A stretch of DNA of 64,000 nt from an endosymbiont of Escarpia spicata (GTDB lineage Bacteria; Pseudomonadota; Gammaproteobacteria; Chromatiales; Chromatiaceae). The notes beneath the pieces are model-generated. The model saw nothing but the letters and a program-made list of their open reading frames with translations. It searched no databases and was not told the DNA's origin. The DNA is taken from assembly GCA_003349915.1 (NCBI GenBank), contig QFXE01000007.1, forward strand, positions 99,460-163,459, written 5' to 3'. Made by a program: the position numbers and the translations under genes. Every line of letters starts with the position of its first letter. Position 1 is the first letter of the stretch. Of the stretch, positions 16,890 to 25,516 are shown piece after piece.

Positions 16890-17720
16890 ATGCCAGAAGG
16901 CCCGGAAATTCGACGTGCTGCCGATAAGATCGCGGCTATCCTGCAAGATCAGGTCATTGAAAGGGTCTGGTTTGGCCTGCCTGCGCTGAAGCCCTTTGAG
17001 GATAAACTCTCAGGCGCCCGACTGATCGAGGTGGAGACACGCGGCAAGGCGATGCTCAACCACTTCGACAACGGCCTTTCGATCTACAGCCACAATCAGC
17101 TCTATGGCCGTTGGTACTGCCTCGACAAAGGGGAGAGGCCGGACACTTCACGCCAGTTGCGGTTGAGACTTGGGACAGCGTCGAAGGCCGCGCTGCTTTT
17201 CAGTGCTTCGGACATTGCGGTTCTGACGAAAGCAGAGCAAGAAAGCCATCCGCTGTTGAGTCGATTGGGACCCGATATTTTGAGCGACTCTCTTGATGCT
17301 GAAACCATCGCCAAACGGCTTCTTGGCAAAAGGTTTCGCAACCGACAGTTGGCAACGCTGCTGACAGACCAGTCATTTCTGGCGGGACTCGGCAACTATC
17401 TCCGTTGCGAGATTCTGTTTACCGCCTCGCTGCATCCGGGCATTAAACCCAGCCAGTGTACGGACAGGCAATTGGAAAACATTACCGATGCCATAGTGGA
17501 ACTGCCCAGGCAATCCTATGAGACAGGGGGTATCACCAATCAACTGTCACTGGCGAAGCGACTCATCTCCCAAGGCAGCAGTTTTGAATCTGCGCGTTTT
17601 AAGGTCTATCGCCGGGAAGGTCTGCCCTGCTACCGCTGCGGTGAAAAAATCATCAAGGTTGTTTCAGGCAGTCAGGGCTGTTATCTCTGTCCAGAATGTC
17701 AGATGAAGAGGGACGTATGA
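16890..17720 (+). CDS. nei: Endonuclease VIII (DNA glycosylase/AP lyase)
   Basis: This 276-residue Fpg/Nei family enzyme excises oxidised pyrimidines and cleaves abasic sites. The N-terminus MPEGPEIRRAADKI gives the catalytic Pro2 and Glu3 after Met removal, and the EIRRA version is typical of Nei rather than Fpg (PELPEV). The helix-two-turn-helix segment is around LTDQSFLAGLGNYLRCEILF. The C-terminal zinc finger has CYRCGEKI and CYLCPEC (four Cys) with the intervening Gln-Gly for the DNA hairpin. Length fits the family (about 263). It stands alone between tRNA-Glu and the convergent gltS. Confidence 0.95.
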   Translation: MPEGPEIRRAADKIAAILQDQVIERVWFGLPALKPFEDKLSGARLIEVETRGKAMLNHFDNGLSIYSHNQLYGRWYCLDKGERPDTSRQLRLRLGTASKAALLFSASDIAVLTKAEQESHPLLSRLGPDILSDSLDAETIAKRLLGKRFRNRQLATLLTDQSFLAGLGNYLRCEILFTASLHPGIKPSQCTDRQLENITDAIVELPRQSYETGGITNQLSLAKRLISQGSSFESARFKVYRREGLPCYRCGEKIIKVVSGSQGCYLCPECQMKRDV

Positions 17721-17729
17721 TTCACCTGG

Positions 17730-17784
17730 TAGGGTGCGCCGTGCGCACCATGATTGTTTATTCTGGTGCGCACGGCGCACCCTA
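17730..17784. repeat. REP-like palindrome, family 1, copy A
   Basis: Perfect 21-bp arms (17730-17750, 17764-17784) begin with TAGGGTGCGCC and enclose a 13-nt loop. A G precedes the left arm, giving GTAG. It lies between the convergent ends of nei and gltS. A degenerate family 2 half-element follows at 17791-17813. Confidence 0.85.
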
Positions 17785-17819
17785 CGTTTGCTACGGCGAG
17801 GTGCCGCTCCTGCAATTTA

Positions 17820-19040
17820 TCAACCCAACCAATTCGTGATGACGTTGATATAAAATTTGATGACCAGCGCGTTGAGCAGGTCGATAAAGAAAGCACCCAC
17901 CAACGGTATCACCAACAGCGCCTTTGCAGAGTGGCCGAACCGTGCCGTCACCGCGCTCATATTGGCAATCGCAACAGGGGTGGCGCCCAAGCCCAGACCG
18001 ACGAATCCAGCCGCCATCACCGCTGCATCATAGTCCTTCCCCATCACCCGAAACACAATCAGTGTGGTGAACAGGGTGATCACCAGCATCTGCAGGATCA
18101 TGATGAAAAATATCGTACCTGCAGCGCCTGCCAGGCTCCAAAGCTGCATGCTCATCAGGCTCATGGCGAGAAACAGGGCCAGGCTAACCTCGCCAAATTT
18201 GTTGATGGTATGCAGGTTGATGCGGAGACGGATGAGATCCGCAAGATTCGTCAGCAGGATACCGACAAACATGGAGGTGAGAAAACCAGGCAACAACACC
18301 CCCTTCTCGAATAACAACCGGTTCACCAGGTCACCACTCTCCACGCAGATCGCGAGCAGCAGAATCGCACCGAGCAGATTGGAGAGAGAGGCGGGGTTGC
18401 CCGTCGCAACAGATTTGTCGTCCGAATCGCTCTCAACGGCAGTTGATCCCCCTTTCAGCTTGTATCGGTTAATCAACCCCCTGGCCACGGGTCCGCCAAG
18501 CAAACCTCCCCCGATGAGTCCAAAGGTGGCAAAGGCAATACCTGCCACGCTGGCTTTATCCAGGCCTGCCGCCTCCGCCTCTGCACCCCAGGCGATGGCA
18601 GTACCGTGGCCACCGGCAAAAGAGACGCTCCCGGCAAAAAGGCCATAACCGGGATGCCCTCCCGCAAGCGTAACCAGGCCGACACCTGTCGCATTCTGAA
18701 TCACAAGAAAAAGCCCGGCCACAACCACCATCACCGCCAGTGCCTTGCCCCCGGCAGCCAGCGTACTCAACTTGGCAGAAAGCCCGATGGTGCTGAAAAA
18801 AACCAGCAACAGAACATCCCTGATCTGCATATCGAAACTGATTTCGACGCCCTGGTAGACATAGATCAACGCAATGATTCCGCTACAGATCAACCCTCCG
18901 GTCACAGCAGGCGGAATATAATAGTCACGCAACAGTCGAATCTTGCGGGTCAGATAGATTCCCAGATACTGCACCAAAATACTGATCATCAGCACATCGA
19001 TTGGTTTCACCTGGATCTGTGTAATCTGCTCTGCAGGCAT
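17820..19040 (-). CDS. gltS: Sodium/glutamate symporter
   Basis: This 406-residue inner-membrane carrier has about ten hydrophobic segments. Family marks include LLRDYYIPPAVTGGLICS near the N-terminus, VSFAGGHGTAIAWG (the GGHGT segment of GltS), GIAFATFGLIGGGLLGGPVARGLI, and the repeated-half segment GFVGLGLGATPVAIANM. It imports glutamate with sodium. ATG at 19040 is preferred because GGAG sits 6 nt upstream; an ATG four codons earlier has no ribosome site. It is monocistronic. Confidence 0.93.
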   Translation of the reverse strand: MPAEQITQIQVKPIDVLMISILVQYLGIYLTRKIRLLRDYYIPPAVTGGLICSGIIALIYVYQGVEISFDMQIRDVLLLVFFSTIGLSAKLSTLAAGGKALAVMVVVAGLFLVIQNATGVGLVTLAGGHPGYGLFAGSVSFAGGHGTAIAWGAEAEAAGLDKASVAGIAFATFGLIGGGLLGGPVARGLINRYKLKGGSTAVESDSDDKSVATGNPASLSNLLGAILLLAICVESGDLVNRLLFEKGVLLPGFLTSMFVGILLTNLADLIRLRINLHTINKFGEVSLALFLAMSLMSMQLWSLAGAAGTIFFIMILQMLVITLFTTLIVFRVMGKDYDAAVMAAGFVGLGLGATPVAIANMSAVTARFGHSAKALLVIPLVGAFFIDLLNALVIKFYINVITNWLG

Positions 19041-19113
19041 AAAGAACTCCATTCAATGAATAAACCGACTATGCACAATAATCCCGGTGAGATCGAGATA
19101 CCTGAGCCTATCC

Positions 19114-19152
19114 TGTAGAAGCCGCGCCTTCGCGGCGAGGCGCCGCTCCTAC
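19114..19152. repeat. REP-like inverted repeat, family 2, copy 2
   Basis: It starts GTAGAAGC, contains a GCCGCG/CGCGGC hairpin, and ends GGCGAGGCGCCGCTCCTAC, identical to the right arm at 16537-16555. It lies upstream of gltS. Confidence 0.7.
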
Positions 19153-19210
19153 GCCAGGTTCAGGATTTTTTCATCATACTATATAGGGTGCATAGGATAG
19201 ACGGCATACT

Positions 19211-19282
19211 CAAACGAGGGTGTCGGCGGCAGGGAAGCCGCCGCCAAGCCTGCAGGGATGTATATTCGGCGTCCCTCGTTTG
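19211..19282. repeat. Nested inverted-repeat element
   Basis: Outer arms CAAACGAGGG / CCCTCGTTTG (19211-19220, 19273-19282) are perfect. Inside lie GGCGGC/GCCGCC (19225-19230, 19237-19242) and the palindrome CCTGCAGG. The design is a branched cruciform or RNA fold. It has the look of a dispersed repeat, but only one copy is in the window. Confidence 0.6.
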
Positions 19283-19425
19283 GGGATGTCGGCTATCCAT
19301 CCATCTCCTTAGCTAAGAGAGATCGCGGCTCAAAGGGAATTGCGCTTTGTCATGGATTGAGACCACTGCCCTGAGAACAATAACCTAAGCCCTCTACATT
19401 CAGTTTGGCAAGAAAAGCGGTTCCC

Positions 19426-19896
19426 ATGCGAAAGACATTCAACGACCTGATAGCGGAACAGTCCAAATCAGTGGATGAGATATTCCCCTGGGATCTGGCT
19501 GAAGAACTTTCAGCCAGAGATGATCTTCTGCTGCTTGATATCCGCTGCCCCTATGAATTTGACGGTGGCCACATTCAGGACTCCCTGATCGTGCCACGGG
19601 GCATCCTGGAAACAGCGTGTGACTATGGGTATGACGAGACGGTGCCGGATCTGGTAACCGCACGGGACAAACGCGTAGTGGTGATTTGCCGCTCAGGCAA
19701 CCGGAGCATTCTGGCCGCCTACACCCTTAAACAGATGGGGTTTGATGATGTCGTTTCACTGAAGACCGGTTTGCGGGGTTGGAACGACTACGATCGGCCA
19801 CTGGTCAACAATGCAGGGGACCCGGTCGATCCGGACACTGCAGATGCCTTTTTCTCACCCGCCATCACACCCGAGCAACTCGGTTCTGCACACTGA
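19426..19896 (+). CDS. Rhodanese-like sulfurtransferase domain protein
   Basis: This 156-residue single-domain rhodanese carries the acceptor Cys in ICRSGNRS, the usual active-site loop that holds a persulfide. Other family segments are LLLLDIRCPYEFDGGHIQDSLIVPRG and DVVSLKTGLRGWNDYDRPL. There is no signal peptide, so it is cytoplasmic. ATG at 19426 is chosen; a TTG seven codons upstream is open but unsupported. It converges with the GGDEF-EAL gene. A part in sulfur trafficking fits, but its partner is unknown. Confidence 0.9.
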   Translation: MRKTFNDLIAEQSKSVDEIFPWDLAEELSARDDLLLLDIRCPYEFDGGHIQDSLIVPRGILETACDYGYDETVPDLVTARDKRVVVICRSGNRSILAAYTLKQMGFDDVVSLKTGLRGWNDYDRPLVNNAGDPVDPDTADAFFSPAITPEQLGSAH

Positions 19897-19934
19897 GCGC
19901 CAGTTGATAACTTCCCACACCATGCTGAAACAGA

Positions 19935-22518
19935 TCAAGTAGCCAACAGACTTCCGTTTTGCCCAGCAGAGAGGCAGGCGACAACCTGCCCGGAATCGGC
20001 AGGCACCCCCACAAGATAGCCTTGAATGTAATCACATCCCTGCGCGCGCACAAAGGCCAACTGCTGTTCGGTCTCAACACCTTCCGCCACTACCTGCATG
20101 CCAAACGCATGGGCCAGTTGGATAATGGCCCGCACAAGATTCGCATCATTGGCATCGGAATGCACATTGCTGATAAAGTCGCGATCGATCTTCACCAGGT
20201 CGAATGGAAACTGCCGCAGGTGGCTCAATGAGGCCTGACCTACACCAAAATCATCCAGGGCGATCTTTGCGCCAAGGTTCTTCACTTGTTGTAGAAACTC
20301 ATTCGCCTCGGCAAGCTCACGGGTCAGGGTATCCTCCGTGATCTCAAGCACCAGACTTCCGAGCGGAAATTCTCTCGCCACCAGCCGCTTTAGCAGTCCC
20401 CGACAAAATGCCGGATCATTCATCAGGCGTGCCGACAGATTGACCGACACGGCAATTTCTCTGCCAAGTTTCTTGCTGAGCTTCTCCCGATGGTTGGAGG
20501 CCTGATCCAGCAGCGTGTCGATAATTGACGTAATCAGACCGGTATCATCCAGTACATCCAGAAAGACCTCCGGCGCCAACAAGCCTTTTTCCGAATGCTG
20601 CCACCGCATCAAAGCCTCACAGCAATACAGTTCGCCGTTCCTGAGACTGACCACCGGTTGAAAATGAAACAGGAACTCTCCGTTCTCTACTGCGGAGCGA
20701 ATTTCATTTTCAAGCTGCAGGCTCTCCGCCACAACATGGGTCATCTCATCAGTAAAAAAACGATAGGCCGCCCTTCCCTGTTGTTTCGCTGAATACATCG
20801 CTGTATCCGCATCACGAATCAGGTTGTCGGCCACGACATCATCCAGAGGAGCCATCGCTATTCCCACAGAGACGGTGATTCTCAGTTCATGCTCGGCAAT
20901 CTCGATCGGCTGTTCCAGTGCCTCTAACATCTTCTCCGCCAGAGGAATCATATCATCGCGTTCGTTGATGCCTTCCACCAGCACGGCGAACTCGTCACCA
21001 CTGAGCCTGGCGACCGTATCTGACTCCCGGGTCAGCGCACGCAGACGTTCTGCCACAATCTTCAGCAACTCATCTCCAACCAGGTGACCGAGGCTGTCAT
21101 TGACCTGTTTAAAGCGATCCAGATCCAAAAACATCAGACCGATCAAGCGACCTTCCCGTGCCGCAATCTTCAGTGCATGCTCCAGCCGATCACGAAACAG
21201 TACCCGGTTCGGCAGCCTTGTCAGCGCATCATGATGGGCCATGTGATCCAGATGCTGTTGCCGCATATGCACCTGTTTGCGCATCTCATTAAAGGCTTCG
21301 ACCAGGTTCGCCGTCTCCTGCAGGGAGGCAGGCGGAGGGGTGATATCCAACACCCCCTGGGCTTCCTGTTTCAGTGCCATTGCCGTCTCTGCAATCGGTC
21401 TGAGAAGTGTGCGATTAAGAAAGATATAGGCAAAGGTAATCAGCAAAATGCCGAAGAACGCTATGCCGAGTATCGAAAAAGAGAGGGTGCGCGCAGTCTT
21501 GGTCAGTTGAGTAATATCCTGGGCGGACTGTTTGTCCAGTTCCAGGTCCAAAGCAGAGAGCCGCTGCCTCATTTTCTCAAGCAGGGGATCGATCGACTCA
21601 GTCAGAATCACCAGATCTACACGCCATCCCGGATTGTCCAATAACGTGATGAGCTGTTTGGATGCGTTTATCCAGTCCCGGTGATGTCTATCGAGCACAT
21701 CCAATGCTTCTGGACCAATGAAACCCAGGCGATTCGAATCCACCATTGTTCTCAGGGTCTGTAAGTAACCCGGCACTTCCTCAGAATAGTAACCAATATT
21801 GACCATCCGTGATCGCATCCCGGCACTCGCTTCACTGGAAAAAACGCCAAAACGGTTGGCCACCAACAGACGCAGTTCGGAGACCATATTGTTCCAGGCA
21901 TGGCGCAATGAAGATATTGCGTTGATCGCTTCGAGCTGTTCTTCCGGTTCCAGCGCCTCGCGGACCTCGGCGTGAATGGTATCCAACTCACTCAGCACAG
22001 CCTGGTTGTGCGGCAGCATCTGCTCACGCATCAGCCGCATGGCGGGAAACCAGCGTTCCATCCATGTCTGTACGCACTTCCACCAATTCAATAGTCGCTG
22101 CATGCAATCGTTGCGCATCCAGATGAAGTTCCCGAACAGACACTGCGGTAGAACCGTTGGTCGTATGCGGCAGAGATTTCTCCAGCTGGAGTAGCGCAAT
22201 TTTGAGCCCGCTGAACTCTTTATTGATGTCCTCAATCTCGGACTCACGTGGCTCCGTGATAATCCGGGATAACCGGTTATCGATATGATTAAGCAGCTCT
22301 TGCGTGTCGGCCACAGCCCCCGCAATCATAGCCCGTTGCTCAATATTGGCGACCTGAATTCGGCTGGTACGGTTCACGTACTCCCAACCGATATAAGCCA
22401 CCGTGATCAGCCCGATCATGGCCATCAAAGCAAAATAGGCGTACCTGCCCCTATAGGAGCCAAATCCCGGCAAACGAAATAGAATCCCTTTCAGCAACAC
22501 TTCAGACTGTCTCTCCAA
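19935..22518 (-). pseudogene. Membrane GGDEF-EAL c-di-GMP protein, broken by a 4-bp duplication
   Basis: Translation from ATG at 22518 gives a transmembrane helix (about 26-46) and a sensory region up to VEVRTDMD, then runs out at 22024. The correct continuation, RWFPAMRLMREQMLPHNQ, lies one frame away and runs to 19935. It comprises a periplasmic helical domain, a second helix (SILGIAFFGILLITFAYIFL), a HAMP-like linker, a GGDEF domain with SGDEF, and an EAL domain (CCEALMRW, DDFGVGQASLSHL, KIDRDF). At about 22056-22063 the minus strand reads TGGATGGA. Removing one TGGA restores a single 859-residue frame. Slippage duplication is the simplest cause; a sequencing error cannot be excluded. Intact, it would make or degrade c-di-GMP. 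Confidence 0.88.
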
Positions 22519-22703
22519 GCATCCGGACTATAATTCTTCCATGGGGATCATACTCCTCATCACTGACCAGAGTCAGTGCGCTCAAGCCCGCTTTGTCCAA
22601 CGCACACCTCCCCTGCCGAGACTCCGTTCTAACCCTGCCATCCGGGAACAATAACTGAACCGATCTGTCCAACCAAAAAATAACTTCATCGAAACAGCCT
22701 GCC

Positions 22704-23279
22704 ATGCTCATTCGAGACACGACGCTGCACTTCGGCATTATAAGCATTCTGCTGCACTGGAGCATGACCTTGCTTATCATCGGGTTGTTTACACTCGGCT
22801 ACTATATGGTCGGTCTCGACTACTACCATCCCTGGTACCATGCCGCGCCCTGGTGGCATAAGAGTTTTGGGCTGGTTCTACTGGGATTGCTATTCGTGCG
22901 CAGCCTGTGGCGCGCAAACAATCTCAAGCCTGCTCCACTGCCCAACCACTCATCCTGGGAGCGTTCTCTCGCTTCCCTGACCCACTATTTACTCTATATT
23001 CTGCTCTATAGTCTCTGTATCAGCGGCTATCTGATCGCCACTGCCAAGGGGAGTGGAGTGGAGCTGTTCAGTCTGCTCGAAGTACCGGCACTGTTCCCTG
23101 AGATGGACGACCAAAAGGATTTCGCCGGAAAGCTGCACAAGTATTTTGCATACACCCTGGCTGCATTCGTTGTCTTGCATACTGCCGGTGCGTTGAAACA
23201 CCACCTCTTCGATAGAGACGAAACCCTCATGCGAATGCTAAAAACGCAACCCGACAACAACCACCGGAGGAAACCCTGA
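22704..23279 (+). CDS. Cytochrome b561 family membrane protein (YceJ-like)
   Basis: This 191-residue protein has four hydrophobic helices (about 10-31, 49-66, 88-110, 146-165). Histidines suit two b-type hemes: LLHWSM in helix 1, WWHKSFG, and paired His late (HKYFAYTLAAFVVLHTAGALKHHLF). It should move electrons between the membrane quinone pool and periplasmic partners (family knowledge). The stop overlaps the next ATG by one base (TGATG), so it is coupled to the YceI gene, the usual yceJ-yceI pair. Confidence 0.92.
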   Translation: MLIRDTTLHFGIISILLHWSMTLLIIGLFTLGYYMVGLDYYHPWYHAAPWWHKSFGLVLLGLLFVRSLWRANNLKPAPLPNHSSWERSLASLTHYLLYILLYSLCISGYLIATAKGSGVELFSLLEVPALFPEMDDQKDFAGKLHKYFAYTLAAFVVLHTAGALKHHLFDRDETLMRMLKTQPDNNHRRKP

Positions 23280-23860
23280 TGAAAAGCTCATGCAGAATAT
23301 CGTTTCTGTTGCTATCAACCCTGCTGCCCCTGTCAGGCAGTTTATACGCCGCAGACTATGTCATCGACACCAAGGGATCCCATGCCTCGATACAGTTCAA
23401 AATCCCACATCTCGGCTATAGCCTGCTGCTTGGCCGCTTCAATAAGTTCAGTGGAAAATTCAGCTATGACGAGAAGAATCCATCAAACGCCGGGGCAGAA
23501 GTAATTATCAACACAGCCAGTGTCGACTCTAACCATGCGGAACGGGACAAGCATCTGCGAAGCGAGGATTTTCTCTTTGTCGAACGCTATCCGGAAGCCC
23601 GTTTCGTGAGCACCGGTTACCATTCAAATGGCGACAACACGGGTATCTTGAATGGCAACCTGACCCTGCGTGGCGTGACAAAACCGATCAGCATTGATGT
23701 TAGGCAAATCGGCGCAGGCAAGGATCCCTGGGGCGGTTTCCGTCGTGGTTTCGAGGGGCACACAAAGTTGAAGCTTTCTGACTACAACATCAACTTCAAC
23801 ATTGGCCCGGCCTCCAAGGAGGTCGAGTTGGGTCTCTATTTGGAGGGCATCAGACAATAG
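23279..23860 (+). CDS. yceI: YceI family periplasmic protein
   Basis: This 193-residue protein has a signal peptide at about 1-24 (through GSLYA) and the YceI lipocalin-like domain. Conserved segments are DYVIDTKGSHASIQFKIPHLGYS, GRFNKFSGKFSYDEKN, HAERDKHLRSEDFLFVERYPEARFVS, NLTLRGVTKPI and a final VELGLYLEGIRQ. It binds a long isoprenoid lipid or quinone precursor in the periplasm (family knowledge). It is translationally coupled to the upstream cytochrome b561, which supports shared redox work. Confidence 0.94.
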   Translation: MKSSCRISFLLLSTLLPLSGSLYAADYVIDTKGSHASIQFKIPHLGYSLLLGRFNKFSGKFSYDEKNPSNAGAEVIINTASVDSNHAERDKHLRSEDFLFVERYPEARFVSTGYHSNGDNTGILNGNLTLRGVTKPISIDVRQIGAGKDPWGGFRRGFEGHTKLKLSDYNINFNIGPASKEVELGLYLEGIRQ

Positions 23861-24030
23861 TCAAACGGTCGGAGTCGATTCCTGTTCTGACCAGAGAGTA
23901 AAACCAGCGATGACAAGCGTTCCGTCATTGCCGGTTCTGCATACCTGAATCGACTCCGGCCACTACTGCTCACCGTGGGAGAGTGTCGCTGAAGCCCAAT
24001 CCCTCATGACTCCTGCGATTTAGGTGGCAA

Positions 24031-24717
24031 TCAAATGCTGGTCAAACCACCCTCAAAGACAAACTCTCCACTGGGTTTAGCCGCCGGCAGTTCTGCAACC
24101 GGCTCAATACTGATCTTGAAGCGACTGTCACTTCGCAGGGATACGGGTACATTCATCCGTTCCGCACCACGTTCAGGTAATATGCCCACTGACACCAAGC
24201 GTCCATCGTTGGTCTCCATCCAGAGCTGGCAGACCTTATCTTTAGGCACCTGCGTCGGCGCTACAGCCTTCACATGCAGTTGTCCACCGGAACCGGCGGT
24301 GCCTATGATCCAGCCCGCCTGGGACTGATCGTTCATCACTACGAGCACCCGGTCCATCTCGAAATCAGCGCGGTCTATACCGAAGAGGGTAAGCGTCAGC
24401 ACCATCACCAGGCTGGCCATGACCAAACCCAGATTGCGCCAGAAACCAAGACTGTTCAAGATCCCCGCTTTCTCCGGCGGGGATGAAGGATCAAGGCGTT
24501 GTTCAATGTTGCGCCAGACATCAGCAGGCGGCTTCACAGGCTCAACTGCCTCCAACATGGGAGCAAACCGCTGTTCCCAGGCCGACACCTCGGCCTGTAA
24601 CGCATAGTCCTCTTTCAGACGATGCTCAAAATCAGCCTGTCTCTCACCCTGCAGGGTACCAAGCACATATTCACCCGCCAGATCTGGGGCTGACGATTTT
24701 TGATTCTGTTGTGTCAT
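24031..24717 (-). CDS. Anti-sigma factor (RskA-like)
   Basis: This 228-residue protein has an N-terminal cytoplasmic zinc-free anti-sigma domain (DLAGEYVLGTLQGERQADFEHRL, typical of RskA/YlaD-type proteins), one transmembrane helix at about 92-114 (NLGLVMASLVMVLTLTLFG), and a periplasmic C-terminal RskA domain with MNDQSQAGWIIGTAG, CQLWMETNDGRLVSVGILPERG and KISIEPVAELPAAKPSGEFVFEG. It should hold the upstream ECF sigma factor at the membrane until a signal triggers release. Its ATG overlaps the sigma gene stop by 4 bp. Confidence 0.92.
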   Translation of the reverse strand: MTQQNQKSSAPDLAGEYVLGTLQGERQADFEHRLKEDYALQAEVSAWEQRFAPMLEAVEPVKPPADVWRNIEQRLDPSSPPEKAGILNSLGFWRNLGLVMASLVMVLTLTLFGIDRADFEMDRVLVVMNDQSQAGWIIGTAGSGGQLHVKAVAPTQVPKDKVCQLWMETNDGRLVSVGILPERGAERMNVPVSLRSDSRFKISIEPVAELPAAKPSGEFVFEGGLTSI

Positions 24718-25298
24718 GGTTCAAGACACCTCTTCAGTTGTTCAAGTCCACGACGCATCCATGTCTTGACCGTGCCAAGTGGCGTTCCCGTCTGACTTGC
24801 CAGCTCCTCATGGGTCAGCCCTTTGAAGTAGGCCAGGGCGATAACCTGGCGCTGCTGGCTCTTTATCTGTTCCAGACAATCGTTGAGACGACGCCCTTCA
24901 TCACTCTGCTGCAACCGCTCCAGCGGCATCATTTTGCTGTCCGACGCTTCGAGCAGCTTTTCCGGCTCCGCCATCTGCACTTCCCGACGCCGCCGACGCA
25001 ACAGATCCAGTGCCTGGTTTCGCGCTATGGTTGCCATCCAGGTGGTCGGCGCGGCCAGGTAGGGACGATAGCTGTCTGCACTGTTCCATATCTTGATATA
25101 GGCCTCCTGCAAACAGTCCTGCGCCCACGTGTCTCTAACTAAGATACGCAGGATAACGCCATATAGTTTCGCCGAAGTCATCTCATACAGCTGGGCAAAT
25201 GCCCTACGGTCTTTCAGCGTACAGGCGGCGAGCAACGCTTTCAGCTGCTCGTTGCGCTCTGCATTCGCTGTTTTCGGGTCGATCTCCCCGGCTGCCAT
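24714..25298 (-). CDS. ECF RNA polymerase sigma factor
   Basis: This 194-residue sigma-70 family protein has region 2 (FAQLYEMTSAKLYGVILRIL, DCLQEAYIKIWNSADSYRP, TWMATIARNQALDLLRRRRR) and region 4 (QQRQVIALAYFKGLTHEELASQTGTPLGTVKTWMRRGLEQLK). The start is ATG at 25298, with GAAGGAG 5 nt upstream; the open frame extends 20 codons further but without support. It is paired by a 4-bp overlap with its anti-sigma factor. The pair sits next to the b561-YceI operon, which could be a target, but no ECF promoter was recognised. Confidence 0.93.
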   Translation of the reverse strand: MAAGEIDPKTANAERNEQLKALLAACTLKDRRAFAQLYEMTSAKLYGVILRILVRDTWAQDCLQEAYIKIWNSADSYRPYLAAPTTWMATIARNQALDLLRRRRREVQMAEPEKLLEASDSKMMPLERLQQSDEGRRLNDCLEQIKSQQRQVIALAYFKGLTHEELASQTGTPLGTVKTWMRRGLEQLKRCLEP

Positions 25299-25410
25299 GT
25301 AAACTCCTTCAGAGACATTGCATTCAGATCTCCTGCAAGAGTAATGGTAGCCGCGCAAAGGAGCAAGAAACAGCCAACTTATTTAGTGTCTATCTAGAAC
25401 CCCATACCTA

Positions 25411-25491
25411 ACCACGAAGCGCACGAAGTACACGAAGAAAATTTATTGCTAATCAATCTTTTACCTTCGCGCTCTTCGTGTCCTTTGTGGT
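25411..25491. repeat. Inverted ACGAAG 9-mer repeat
   Basis: The left part has CACGAAG repeated every 9 bp three times (25412-25439). The right part is its inverted relative (CTTCGCGCTCTTCGTGTCC, then TTTGTGGT). It would fold into one imperfect hairpin. Similar ACCACGAAG-type repeats recur in many environmental genomes from memory. Confidence 0.55.
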
Positions 25492-25500
25492 CAAAACATT

Positions 25501-25516
25501 GTTTCCGGACGGAAAC
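25501..25516 (-). terminator. Possible terminator hairpin at the serine hydrolase stop
   Basis: GTTTCCG/CGGAAAC around two bases is a perfect palindrome touching the stop codon. The minus-strand tail (AATGTTTTG) is only weakly T-rich, while the plus-strand tail has five T, so function is uncertain. Confidence 0.35.

Noticed and set aside
17699-17896. Short frame with GCAVRTR motif, also seen at 30163-30453 and 52890-53342
   Set aside because: The shared peptide comes from translation of the family 1 REP-like palindrome, not from related genes.
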